64,000 nucleotides of DNA from Streptomyces sp. NRRL S-1022 (GTDB lineage: Bacteria; Actinomycetota; Actinomycetes; Streptomycetales; Streptomycetaceae): positions 124,001-188,000 of the forward strand of contig NZ_JOIU01000016.1 of the NCBI RefSeq assembly GCF_000720135.1, written 5' to 3'. The notes beneath the pieces were generated by a model. It made no database searches and was not told where the DNA came from. It saw nothing but the letters and a program-made list of their open reading frames with translations. The position numbers and the translations under genes are program-made. Below are positions 1-8,378 of the stretch, in pieces (position 1 is the stretch's first letter; every line of letters starts with the position of its first letter).

Positions 1-135
1 GAGCGTCTGCCGCTCGACGTCAAGGTCGGCGACGTCGTCCTCTACAGCAAGTACGGCGGCACCGAGGTGAAGTACAACGGTGACGAGTACCTCGTCCTCT
101 CGGCTCGCGACGTCCTCGCGATCATCGAGAAGTAA
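1..135 (+). CDS. groES: GroES co-chaperonin, C-terminal part
   Basis: This is the last 44 codons of the 10-kDa co-chaperonin that caps the GroEL ring; the 5' part lies outside the window. The frame reads [20 protein letters not shown] and ends in [10 protein letters not shown] followed by TAA, the standard GroES C-terminus with the [16 protein letters not shown] strand. It lies 117 nt upstream of groEL, the usual bicistronic arrangement of groEL1 in Streptomyces. The CIRCE/HrcA operator expected upstream of groES is not in the window. Confidence 0.95.
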   Translation, partial: ERLPLDVKVGDVVLYSKYGGTEVKYNGDEYLVLSARDVLAIIEK

Positions 136-192
136 TCACCTCAAGCGACTCTCTGCTTGAAGCTGCGCCCCTGGCCCCCGCGATCGATATGA

Positions 193-1875
<1,683 letters not shown>

Positions 1876-1891
1876 GCGCTGCGCTGAGCTG

Positions 1892-1928
1892 AGGTGCCCA
1901 GTGCCCCCTCGGGGGTGCTGGGCACCTT
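1892..1928 (+). terminator. groESL terminator hairpin
   Basis: A near-perfect inverted repeat starts 17 nt after the groEL stop codon: AGGTGCCCAG and the following G/C run pair with their complement ending in GGGCACCTT. The stem is about 16 bp with a three-base loop. There is only a short T stretch, as is common for Streptomyces terminators. Confidence 0.85.
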
Positions 1929-1994
1929 GCGTTGCCGTGTCCGGGCGGGTTGGGCTGGTCCTCCGCATCCTCGCCGGAAGGATCCGGGCAACAC

Positions 1995-2537
1995 TCACGG
2001 CGATCGGAGGAAGCGCACTGGCTCCGTGAGCGCCGCTCGGGCTCCCTCCTCGTCCGCCAGGCGGGCCGCGAGCGTAGCCTCCGCGAGCCGCTGGGGCAGG
2101 GCCTCGTTCAGGCCCCGGACCGCACGGGCGTCCACCTCGGGAAGGGCCAGGCCAGGCCCGGCCCGGCGTCCGCGACGGCCGTCCGCCAGGACTCCCGCGT
2201 CACATCGTCGCGCAGGCGGACGAAGCGGTCGTCGACGAAACGGTGGCGCAGGACGACGGACGGCAGCGATGCGGCCAGCGTGGCATTCGCCCGGTGACCG
2301 GCCCACGTCCACCAGCGCACGTCGTCGTCACTGCGGCGGGTCATGACGGTCCCTGCCGGGTGCACCACGGCCAGGTGCGCTTCCCGGGCCTCGGCGAGCT
2401 TCGCCTCACCCCGGCGGGTGAGCCGCACCGGGGGATCGGCGCCCAGCAGGACCTCGCGGGCGGCCCGGGTCAGTGAGAAGGAACGGACGCGGTCCGGACC
2501 GAACCCGCTCCACTTGGCGCGTCCGCCCTCGTCCACG
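1995..2537 (-). pseudogene. Remnant of Lhr-like helicase C-terminus (brxHI-like, BREX type 2), frameshifted
   Basis: Reading the minus strand from about 2537, one frame gives KWSGFGPDRVRS, LLGADPPVRLTRRGEAKLAE, HPAGTVM and DVRWWTWAGHRANATLAASL, which is the C-terminal region of large DEAD/DEAH helicases of the Lhr/BrxHI kind (the WWTWAG-RANATLA block is diagnostic of that family as I know it). At 2146-2155 the five bases GCCAG occur twice in tandem and push the frame off; after that point the neighbouring frame continues the protein as LALPEVDARAVRGLNEALPQ and stops at 1995. Removing one copy of the five bases restores one open frame. All helicase motor domains are missing. It directly abuts a PglZ-like fragment upstream, and is the last member of a set of broken BREX-2 genes. 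Family assignment is from memory of motifs, not a search. Confidence 0.7.
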
Positions 2538-2727
2538 GGCTGCCGTCGACGTTGAGCAGCCGTTCGAGCATGGTGACGAACCGCTGCGGGTTGCGTTCGG
2601 ACTTTCCGGTGGCGGCCTGGGCGGCCGCCGCGACGGCGGCCGGGGACAGCTTGTCACCAGCCTCGATCAACGCGTCGAGGGCTGCGGCCACGGCCGTGTT
2701 GGTGGGCGCGTTCCGCACGAACTCACG
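2538..2727 (-). pseudogene. Remnant of PglZ C-terminus (BREX type 2)
   Basis: After a TAG at 2728-2730 the minus strand is open for REFVRNAPTNTAVAAALDAL, then a helix with KLSPAAVAAAAQ and the segment NPQRFVTMLERLLNVDGSP. PglZ proteins of Pgl/BREX-2 systems end in a small winged-helix-like region whose last conserved words are of the type QLLNVEGYPVL; here the match breaks off exactly after LLNVDGSP and the helicase remnant begins. Only about 63 codons remain out of a protein of roughly 900 residues. PglZ carries the alkaline-phosphatase-like domain in the intact system, and that domain is absent. Assignment is weaker than for the PglX and helicase pieces because the fragment is short. Confidence 0.5.
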
Positions 2728-2855
2728 CTAGGTTTCGAAGGGCTTGCTGCGCACCGTCTGTTCACCGCGCGTGCTGTGTCCCGGCTGCGGGAACAGCCCT
2801 TCGGGCTGGGGCTGTTGCTTGCGCGTCGCCCTGGCACGGGGGGTGCGGGCTCATG

Positions 2856-2999
2856 TGGTTCCGCGACGTACTCCTCGACCCGTCCGGCAGAGTTCCCCGC
2901 GAACCCCTGGGACAGCTCGACCTTGAAATCGCCGGCGTACACGTCCTCCTTGATGTCGAGGACGTCCCTCAGTACGACGGTGTCGCCGCCTCTGGCCAT
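2856..2999 (-). pseudogene. Remnant of PglY N-terminus (BREX type 2 ATPase)
   Basis: From an ATG at 2997-2999 (minus strand) the sequence reads MARGGDTVVLRDVLDIKEDV, then YAGDFKVELSQGF and RVEEYVAEP. This matches the start of PglY/BrxC-type P-loop ATPases, which open with LLRDVxxIPExVxxGDFVxxLxxG and EYVVTPxL. The similarity stops at codon 48, long before the Walker A motif, and the following codons are Pro/Arg/Ser-rich noise. In intact Pgl operons pglY is followed by pglZ, and here the next recognisable piece downstream on the same strand is indeed PglZ-like. The 128 nt between (2728-2855) hold nothing I can identify. Confidence 0.6.
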
Positions 3000-3141
3000 C
3001 AATGAGGAGACAGTGAGCGCTTGCGGCACGGGGGAGCGTAGGCGGCCGGGCCGGAGGCCGGCGATCAGGGCCCCGGCGCTCCGTGTCGGCCGTCCGGCTC
3101 GGGCGTCCAGCGCCTCGGGCCGGGACGTCGGCCGGGTTCCG

Positions 3142-3588
3142 TCACCGAGCCTCACCGGACACGACGGCCCACACGGTCTTGCCGGGCGCTCCGGCGCGAG
3201 GTGCCGTGCCCCACTCCTTGGCGAGCGCCGCGACCAGGAAAAGACCGCGACCACCGTCCCCGTCGGCGGGGGCGTCCCGGGCGACGGGCAGACGCTCCCC
3301 ACGGGTGTCGCTCACCTCCACCCGCACCCGTCCGGCCTCGGCGCTCAACCGCAGCTCGGCATCGCGCCCGGGGACCCGTCCGTGAGTGACGGCGTTGGCG
3401 GCCAGCTCGGCGACGAGCAGCTCGACCGTGTCGTGCACGGGTGTGCCGTAGGGCCAGCCCCAGGCGTCCATCTGCTGGGAGGCGAGACGCCGGGCGAGCC
3501 GGGCGCCGCGCGGAGTCGCCGTGAACCGCAACGTGAAGCCGGTCTCGGGGCCCGGCCCTGGAGTGATGCTGTGGGGAGGGGTGGTCAT
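3142..3588 (-). CDS. ATP-binding protein, anti-sigma-factor-like HATPase (RsbW-like)
   Basis: A 148-residue single-domain GHKL ATPase of the kind that is abundant in Streptomyces and resembles the anti-sigma factors RsbW/SpoIIAB. The N box is visible as LLVAELAANAVTHG (about residues 57-70), the G1 box as VEVSDTRGERLP and the G2 loop as GGRGLFLVAALAKEWG. The product could phosphorylate an anti-anti-sigma partner or hold a sigma factor, but no such partner gene lies next to it. It starts at an ATG at 3586-3588 and is transcribed away from the toxin gene. It lies just upstream of, and on the same strand as, the PglY-like remnant, so it is probably a later arrival in the island. Confidence 0.8.
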   Translation of the reverse strand: MTTPPHSITPGPGPETGFTLRFTATPRGARLARRLASQQMDAWGWPYGTPVHDTVELLVAELAANAVTHGRVPGRDAELRLSAEAGRVRVEVSDTRGERLPVARDAPADGDGGRGLFLVAALAKEWGTAPRAGAPGKTVWAVVSGEAR

Positions 3589-3791
3589 GCGCCCAAGGTT
3601 TTCGTTCCCAGACGCGTCTGACCAGGGAAGACAGCACTACGGCCCCAGGTTGTAGGGGGGTGGTGGCTTGGTGTGGGGGTCGTCGGGGAGAGCGATTCCT
3701 GGAGAGATGCTCTTTGGCTTGCCGCGCCGCTGCCTTCCGGACCTTTGTGCGATGGAACGGAGATCCGATCATCCTGCTTGCGGGCGAGTGA

Positions 3792-5444
3792 GTGCTGGGG
3801 GAACGCGTGGGGCTGTCACCAGACCTGAAGCTGATCGTGGAGGGCATGGTCAAGGCGTCCATGGGCATGGTGGACACGGTCATGGTCGGCACCCGGGACA
3901 CGGCCATCGCGCTCTTCCACGAACTCGACCGGCAGCACGGCATGGCCGGGGACGACGACGCGGGACGCGCGTTCGCGAAGGTGTACGAGTCCGCGGCTGC
4001 CACGACACTCGACATGATCGGCTTCAGCGCCTACGTGATGGGCGAGACGGGCAAGGGGCTGATGCGCACCTGCCGGGAGTTGATGGCGCAGGAGAGCAGC
4101 ATCGCCTCGGCGATCCTCGGCCGGCAGGTGGACCTGACCTACCGGATGGGCGACCCCGCTGCGGACTGCTCCGAGAGCTTCCTCGGGCGCGGGCAGGAGC
4201 TTTCGGAGGTCGTCGGCGAGACCGCCTGGTACGACCAGTACGCGCCTGCCGGAATGAGCGACCGCTTTCGTGGTTCTCCGGAGAAACTGCGGGACGTGGC
4301 CGGTACCTGGCGCCGCGGGGCGAAGCTGATGACGCGCTTCCTGGAGGACGCGCAGGTGTACGCCCATACCGCGGACAAGGCCCATTCCGGGGAGGCCGCG
4401 GACGCGTTCCATAGCTACTTCAAAGGCTTCGTCGGCTTCGCGGCCCCGCCGGAGCGAGCCCATCCGGACGAGCCGCTGGTCGCCAACCTCGTGGCGGCCT
4501 GCACCCAATTGGCGAAGGCGTGCGAGCGGTATGCCGATCATGTCGAGGCGGCAAAGAGGCAGATCACCAAGGACCGGGTGGACCCCTTCCACGTGGACAT
4601 GCCGTGGGACTCACCCATGTTCGGCGGCAACGGTGACGACGGCGGCCTCCTCGATGCCGTGCTCGGGGACCCGTGGATCCACCGGCTCGGCGACGTGGCC
4701 CATTCCCTCGACGGATCCGAGAAGCGCGTCAAACTCCCGCAGGGTTCCGGCGGCGCGCCCGGCCTCCCGGGCGTGCCCCTGCTACCGGTCCCCGAACCCG
4801 TGACCGTTCCCGTACCGCTGGCTCTCGCGTCGTACAAGGGCGGTCTGCCGGGCGTCATACCTGCTGTCTACCGGGACCCCGACCCCAGCCTCCCGTTCAA
4901 GGACCCCCTGCCGCCGGAGCCGGGAACCACCCGCTTGCTCAGCACCGGTGAACGGAAGGAGTTCGAGGCGTGGGTGAACACGCTGCGGCCCATGGGATTC
5001 GGCGGGAAGGGCACCAGCACGACCGACCCCGCCAACGCCTACCAGCTGCGGACCGCCGGGTACCCCGAACGGCTCATACCGCTCCCCGCGGAAGCACGTA
5101 AGGGAGCCATCGCAGCGGACGGAATGCGGCCGGCCGACGGTTACATGATCGACGCCAAGTATGTGAAGGACACCGACGACGAGTGCAAGAAGAACTCGTG
5201 GCGCACGCCCGACACCTTCGCGCTCGAAGACAAGTACGACAAGAACGGCAAGAAGAAGTGGAGCAAGAAGGACATCCTCGTCGGCAAGGACGAGGACGAA
5301 CTCGACGACTACCGGCAGGCGATGACGCAGCACGAGCAGATCCGCGGCCTGGAGATCATCACCAACGACAATGACGCTGCCGCGTACTGGCAGACGCTCA
5401 TGGCGGCACAGGGGGTCAAGGGCACCTCCCGGTACGTGCCCTGA
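3792..5444 (+). CDS. Polymorphic toxin with C-terminal restriction-endonuclease-fold domain (Tox-REase-5-like)
   Basis: Likely an intercellular or defensive nuclease toxin. The 550-residue product has a long helical N-terminal half (about residues 1-290, with no signal peptide or transmembrane segment), a Pro-rich linker (about 300-385) and a compact C-terminal domain. In that domain GYMIDAKYVKD places Asp454 and Lys456 in a D-x-K arrangement typical of restriction-endonuclease-fold toxins of the Tox-REase-5 group. A helical N-terminus of this type often marks export by a type VII (ESX) system; that is inference. The GTG at 3792 is given as start, but a GTG at 3807 has a better-placed GGGGGAA upstream and may be the true one. 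The small gene 24 nt downstream has the position of an immunity gene. Confidence 0.75.
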   Translation: MLGERVGLSPDLKLIVEGMVKASMGMVDTVMVGTRDTAIALFHELDRQHGMAGDDDAGRAFAKVYESAAATTLDMIGFSAYVMGETGKGLMRTCRELMAQESSIASAILGRQVDLTYRMGDPAADCSESFLGRGQELSEVVGETAWYDQYAPAGMSDRFRGSPEKLRDVAGTWRRGAKLMTRFLEDAQVYAHTADKAHSGEAADAFHSYFKGFVGFAAPPERAHPDEPLVANLVAACTQLAKACERYADHVEAAKRQITKDRVDPFHVDMPWDSPMFGGNGDDGGLLDAVLGDPWIHRLGDVAHSLDGSEKRVKLPQGSGGAPGLPGVPLLPVPEPVTVPVPLALASYKGGLPGVIPAVYRDPDPSLPFKDPLPPEPGTTRLLSTGERKEFEAWVNTLRPMGFGGKGTSTTDPANAYQLRTAGYPERLIPLPAEARKGAIAADGMRPADGYMIDAKYVKDTDDECKKNSWRTPDTFALEDKYDKNGKKKWSKKDILVGKDEDELDDYRQAMTQHEQIRGLEIITNDNDAAAYWQTLMAAQGVKGTSRYVP

Positions 5445-5468
5445 CCCCCGACGAAGAAGGACGCTGCT

Positions 5469-5903
5469 GTGGATCTCGACGAATACCAGACGACCTTCCT
5501 GCTCTACGCGCCCGCCAAGAACCCCGCCGGCTGGAACCTGGACCTGGCTGCCTTCGGCGCCGCCCTCGAAGCCGCGTTCCCCGAAGTGCGGTACGAGACC
5601 CGGCAGGGCAGGCAACTGCGCCTGTCCTTCTGGGCGGTGACGGCCGAAGGAACCGAGTTCACCGGCTTCGCCAGCAACGAAGGCAGGGACACGGTGGTTC
5701 TCGTGGACAACACCGCGGAAGAGGCGGCTGTGTTCATCACCTGGCTCCGTGACTCCTACGTCGCCTCTCCGGATCTGATCCGCTTCAGTTCCGAGCCGGC
5801 CGTGGAGGCGGGCATCGAGACGGACTGGCGCCTGCCCGCGGCCGGCGACACGGCGAGCATCGCCGAGGAGCTGAAGCATCACATCCAGGTCGTCGAACGC
5901 TGA
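5469..5903 (+). CDS. Probable immunity protein for the adjacent toxin
   Basis: A 144-residue acidic cytosolic protein with no signal peptide or membrane segment. It begins with GTG preceded by GAAGAAGGA at a normal distance and lies 24 nt after the toxin stop codon, so the two are co-transcribed. Toxin-immunity pairs of polymorphic toxin systems have exactly this layout: large toxin, then a small acidic protein that binds the nuclease domain in the producer. I do not recognise the fold; the sequence alternates short strands and helices (FGAALEAAFPEVRYE, LRLSFWAVTAEG, TVVLVDNTAEEAAVFITWL). The function rests on position and size only. Confidence 0.65.
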   Translation: MDLDEYQTTFLLYAPAKNPAGWNLDLAAFGAALEAAFPEVRYETRQGRQLRLSFWAVTAEGTEFTGFASNEGRDTVVLVDNTAEEAAVFITWLRDSYVASPDLIRFSSEPAVEAGIETDWRLPAAGDTASIAEELKHHIQVVER

Positions 5904-5923
5904 GCCGTGGATCGGCGTCGCCT

Positions 5924-6028
5924 GTGGCGAACACGCTCAGGGACGCCGTCTTCCTCCTGGACAACGCGCGGCTGCCCAATGCGGACTACCACTTCGGCTT
6001 CGCGGTCGAATGCGCCCTTAAAAGCAGG
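5924..6028 (+). pseudogene. 5' fragment of a HEPN-like protein gene
   Basis: Twenty-one nt after the immunity gene, a GTG opens a frame reading VANTLRDAVFLLDNARLPNA, then DYHFGFAVECALKS. The pattern xxDAxxLLxxxRxPNAxHxFGxAxECALK is the N-terminal helix pair of HEPN-like or AAECALK-type small Streptomyces proteins. The similarity ends at LKS and the frame stops at 6047 after a few unrelated codons. The break coincides with the truncated 3' end of the HTH gene on the other strand, so both were probably cut by one deletion or recombination event near 6020. Confidence 0.55.
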
Positions 6029-6660
6029 GCAGGGTCGAGGTCGCGGTAGGCGTGGGCGAGGGCGCGGGCCGCGTCTAGGTGAGGGCCGGGATCGGGACGC
6101 TCGCTTTCCCGGTCCACCTCCGGGGCTTGCGCGGCTTGCGGGGCTGCCGTGGCGTGCGCGGCTTCGGGGGCTTCGGCGGGTGCGGAGGCATCGGCGGTGT
6201 CCTCGGGGGGCTTGGGGGGACGGTTGGGGGTGTTCACACAGGTGTCGCCATAGGGATGACCGTCGGTGGGCCGACCGGTCCGCTCACCGATCGCCGGATT
6301 GCGGGGACTCGGTGCGACGTGCGCGGATACGGGCGTCCGTCCCAGGAGCTTAGAGGCTTCCGCCTCGCTCAACGGCACGTTGGAGACGAGTTGTTGGGTC
6401 ACCCAGTGACCGCCGGGCCCCTGGACGCGCCGCTCATGCACGAAGCCCTCGTCCTTGAGCTGGCGCTTGGCGCGGGTGAAGGCGCAGGCGCCGATGTTCG
6501 CACGTTCAGCCGTACGGGAGAGGGATTCTCGCGCGCCCTGGGGGAGCGAGAGTTGCCAGGTGAGAAGGCGTACGGCGTCGGAGGAGAGCCGGGGGTGCCG
6601 GATGATGTCGTGGGAGAACTGGGTGTAGGCGCGCGGGGGCGCGATATGGTGCCGGTACAT
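5986..6660 (-). CDS. Helix-turn-helix protein, 3' end truncated
   Basis: A 224-residue protein starting MYRHHIAPPRAYTQFSHDII and containing a winged-helix-like N-terminal half (SSDAVRLLTWQLSLPQGARE, then RTAERANIGACAFTRAKRQL and a wing with GFVHERRVQGPGGHW). Such proteins are common in Streptomyces next to XRE/DUF397 pairs and in accessory regions; some resemble plasmid replication or transfer regulators. Residues 115-190 form a Pro/Ala-rich linker. The usual C-terminal helical domain seems to begin (LDAARALAHAYRDLDPALLL) but breaks off in RAHSTAKPKW and stop, where the HEPN-like fragment of the opposite strand ends. The last ten residues are therefore probably foreign. DNA binding is expected from the fold; the target is unknown. 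Confidence 0.6.
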   Translation of the reverse strand: MYRHHIAPPRAYTQFSHDIIRHPRLSSDAVRLLTWQLSLPQGARESLSRTAERANIGACAFTRAKRQLKDEGFVHERRVQGPGGHWVTQQLVSNVPLSEAEASKLLGRTPVSAHVAPSPRNPAIGERTGRPTDGHPYGDTCVNTPNRPPKPPEDTADASAPAEAPEAAHATAAPQAAQAPEVDRESERPDPGPHLDAARALAHAYRDLDPALLLRAHSTAKPKW

Positions 6661-6694
6661 CACTGTGGGAGCCCTAACTTCCACTGGTGGTTCA

Positions 6695-6730
6695 GGCCCT
6701 CGCGGACGGTCGCTAGCCGTCGCGAGGGCC
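6695..6730 (-). promoter_or_regulatory. Strong hairpin upstream of the HTH gene
   Basis: GGCCCTCGCG at 6695 and its exact complement CGCGAGGGCC ending at 6730 enclose a 16-nt loop that itself contains the complementary ACGG and CCGT. It lies 35 nt upstream of the HTH start codon in the leader, where it could act as an attenuator or as a terminator for transcription entering from the divergent gene. No T-run follows. Confidence 0.45.
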
Positions 6731-6887
6731 GATTCATGTCGTGCTGCTGGGAGTGACGGTAGCGCACGCAAAGTGGCCAAGCGGACGCGTTGAGTGAAGA
6801 AAGCTTTCGCGTGGGGGCGTTCACTCACACGAGGCAACTTGTTCCTGTTGGGGCGTGGTTGGCGTACTGGCGTCCTACTGTGCGGTC

Positions 6888-7730
6888 ATGGATACGGGTG
6901 CCGATTCGGGTACGGGTGGCGCCGAGCCGGACTCGAACGTCGAGTTCCTGCGCTGCTTCGGCCGGCAGATGAAGCTGCTGCGGGAAGCGGCCGGGCTGAC
7001 TCAGCCGGAGCTGGGGAGCCAGGTCGGCTATGGCGAGGCGCAGATCGCGGCGGTGGAGCAGGGGCGGCGGATTCCCAAGCCGGAGCTGATCGACGCGGTG
7101 GACCAGGTGGTGGGGGCGCGGGGCGTGCTGGTGGCCATGAAGGACGAGGTGGCCAAGGCGCGGTATCCGTCTTTCTTCCGCAAGTTCGTCAGCTATGAGG
7201 CCGAGGCAGCCGAACTGCATGTGTACGACGCGCACTTGGTAAACGGGCTGTTGCAGTGCGAGGAGTACGCGCGAGCCGTCTTCGAGATGTGGCGCCCGTT
7301 ATTGGATGCGGAAACGGTGGAGCAGCGGTTGACCGCTCGTTTGGACCGGCAGAAGCTGCTCTCGCGCCGTCCCAAACCGCTGCTGAGCTTCGTCATCGAG
7401 GAGCACGTCTTCCTGCGGCCCCTCGGCGGCAAGGAAGTGCACCGGGCCCAGTTGGAACACCTGCTGATGATGGGCCACGAACGAAACGTCGAGATCCAGG
7501 TCATGCCCACGGATCGCGATGAGCACGGCGGGGTAGCAGGGCCGTTTACGTTGATCCTTACGCGCTCAGGGCGCAGGATGGCTTACACGGAGGTGCAGAG
7601 CCACAGCACCCTGCACGCGGAACCGGCGAGGGTCCAGGGGTTCGAGTCGACGTATGGCGTTTTGAGGGCGCAAGCCAAGAACCCCAAGGAATCGCTGGCC
7701 TGGATCGAGAAGCTCTTAGGAGAGTTGTGA
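6888..7730 (+). CDS. XRE-family regulator with DUF5753 (Scr1-like)
   Basis: Helix-turn-helix regulator of 280 residues. An XRE HTH occupies about residues 20-75 (LREAAGLTQPELGSQVGYGE, QIAAVEQGRRIPKPELID), followed by the DUF5753 domain (YDAHLVNGLLQCEEYARAVF, LSFVIEEHVFLRPLGG, NVEIQVMPTDRDEHGG, YTEVQSHSTLH). In S. coelicolor the Scr1/Scr2 pair of this type affects antibiotic production and behaves like a toxin-antitoxin pair. The ATG at 6888 is chosen because it opens the conserved region; an in-frame GTG upstream lacks support. The stop codon overlaps the GTGA start of the next gene by 4 nt, so the two are translationally coupled. Confidence 0.9.
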   Translation: MDTGADSGTGGAEPDSNVEFLRCFGRQMKLLREAAGLTQPELGSQVGYGEAQIAAVEQGRRIPKPELIDAVDQVVGARGVLVAMKDEVAKARYPSFFRKFVSYEAEAAELHVYDAHLVNGLLQCEEYARAVFEMWRPLLDAETVEQRLTARLDRQKLLSRRPKPLLSFVIEEHVFLRPLGGKEVHRAQLEHLLMMGHERNVEIQVMPTDRDEHGGVAGPFTLILTRSGRRMAYTEVQSHSTLHAEPARVQGFESTYGVLRAQAKNPKESLAWIEKLLGEL

Positions 7731-7927
7731 AGGCCAACGCCGATCAGGTAGCCGGGCTGACCTGGGTGAAGAGCAGCTACAGCGCGGGTGATGGCGGTCA
7801 GTGCGTGGAGGTCGCGGACGCGGGTACGGCCGTGTTGGTGCGTGACTCCAAGCGCCCGGAGGAAGCGTTTCTCTCCGTCGGCGCCGATGAGTGGGCGGCG
7901 TTCGTGTGCATGGCCGCGCGCGGCTGA
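7727..7927 (+). CDS. DUF397 protein (Scr2-like)
   Basis: A 66-residue DUF397 protein, the constant partner of XRE-DUF5753 regulators. Typical words are present: WVKSSYSAGDGGQCVEVAD, VLVRDSKRP and EWAAFVCMAARG at the C-terminus. It starts at GTG 7727 inside the last codon of the XRE gene (GTGA overlap). The function of DUF397 is not settled; in S. coelicolor Scr2 is described as part of a pair that influences growth and antibiotic synthesis. It is followed 11 nt later by a clear terminator. Confidence 0.9.
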   Translation: MKANADQVAGLTWVKSSYSAGDGGQCVEVADAGTAVLVRDSKRPEEAFLSVGADEWAAFVCMAARG

Positions 7928-7938
7928 ACGGTGCGGTG

Positions 7939-7967
7939 GAGGGGCGGTCTGCTGCTGACCGCCCCTC
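7939..7967 (+). terminator. Terminator after DUF397 gene
   Basis: GAGGGGCGGT and ACCGCCCCTC form a perfect 10-bp stem around the 9-nt loop CTGCTGCTG, followed by a T/G/C-rich tail. It separates the XRE/DUF397 unit from the convergent PglX remnant, whose stop codon lies 10 nt further on, and may serve both strands. Confidence 0.8.
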
Positions 7968-7976
7968 TGCGCTTGC

Positions 7977-8342
7977 TTACTCGCTCTTCTTCTTGCGTCC
8001 GCCGGTCTTCTTCTCCGGACGCCATTTGACGAGGTCCGCCTCGGAGACCTCCGCGTCCGCGCGGCCCGAGTCGAGGGCGGCCTGGAACTCCTCGGCGGGA
8101 TGGCCCTCCCACTCCTCGTCGTACTCGCCGTACCACTGGTGGACCCAGGGCACCACTTCCCGGAGCCCGGCGAGCAGGGGCACGAGCCGGGCGTCTTTCT
8201 TGTCCCAGCCGCCGACCTCGATCCGGCTCCGGATGAGACCGACCAGGGCGTCGGCCTGGTCGCGGTGGTTCCAGCCGGCCCAGCCGGGGAGGAGGGAGCC
8301 GTCCGACTCCAGGGAGGCGCCGGGGTAGCCGGAAGGCCGCTC
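7977..8342 (-). pseudogene. Remnant of PglX C-terminus (BREX type 2 methyltransferase, DUF7008 region)
   Basis: The minus strand is open from about 8378 to the TAA at 7977 without a plausible start. It reads RPSGYPGASLESDGSLLPG, then WAGWNHRDQADALVGLI, GWDKKDARLVPLLAGLREVV, PWVHQWYGEYDEEW and DLVKWRPEKKTGGRKKKSE. The YPGASxE...LxGWAGWxHxxQAxAL block and the closing PWVxQWH..WRP region are the C-terminal domain of BREX-2 PglX adenine methyltransferases. The upstream part, including the NPPY methylase motif, is gone: similarity stops near 8340, where the 3' end of the next gene begins. About 120 codons remain of about 1200. It is the promoter-proximal member of the BREX-2 scar. An alternative, a tiny live gene starting at the GTG at 8181, is unlikely since homology extends above it. 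Confidence 0.75.
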
Positions 8343-8378
8343 GACGCCGAGCCCGCTGGTCGGGCCGCCGCACGTCCC

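Noticed and set aside
8181..8183. A small independent gene starting inside the PglX remnant
   Set aside because: The PglX-like reading continues without interruption above this GTG, so it is an internal codon of a gene fragment.
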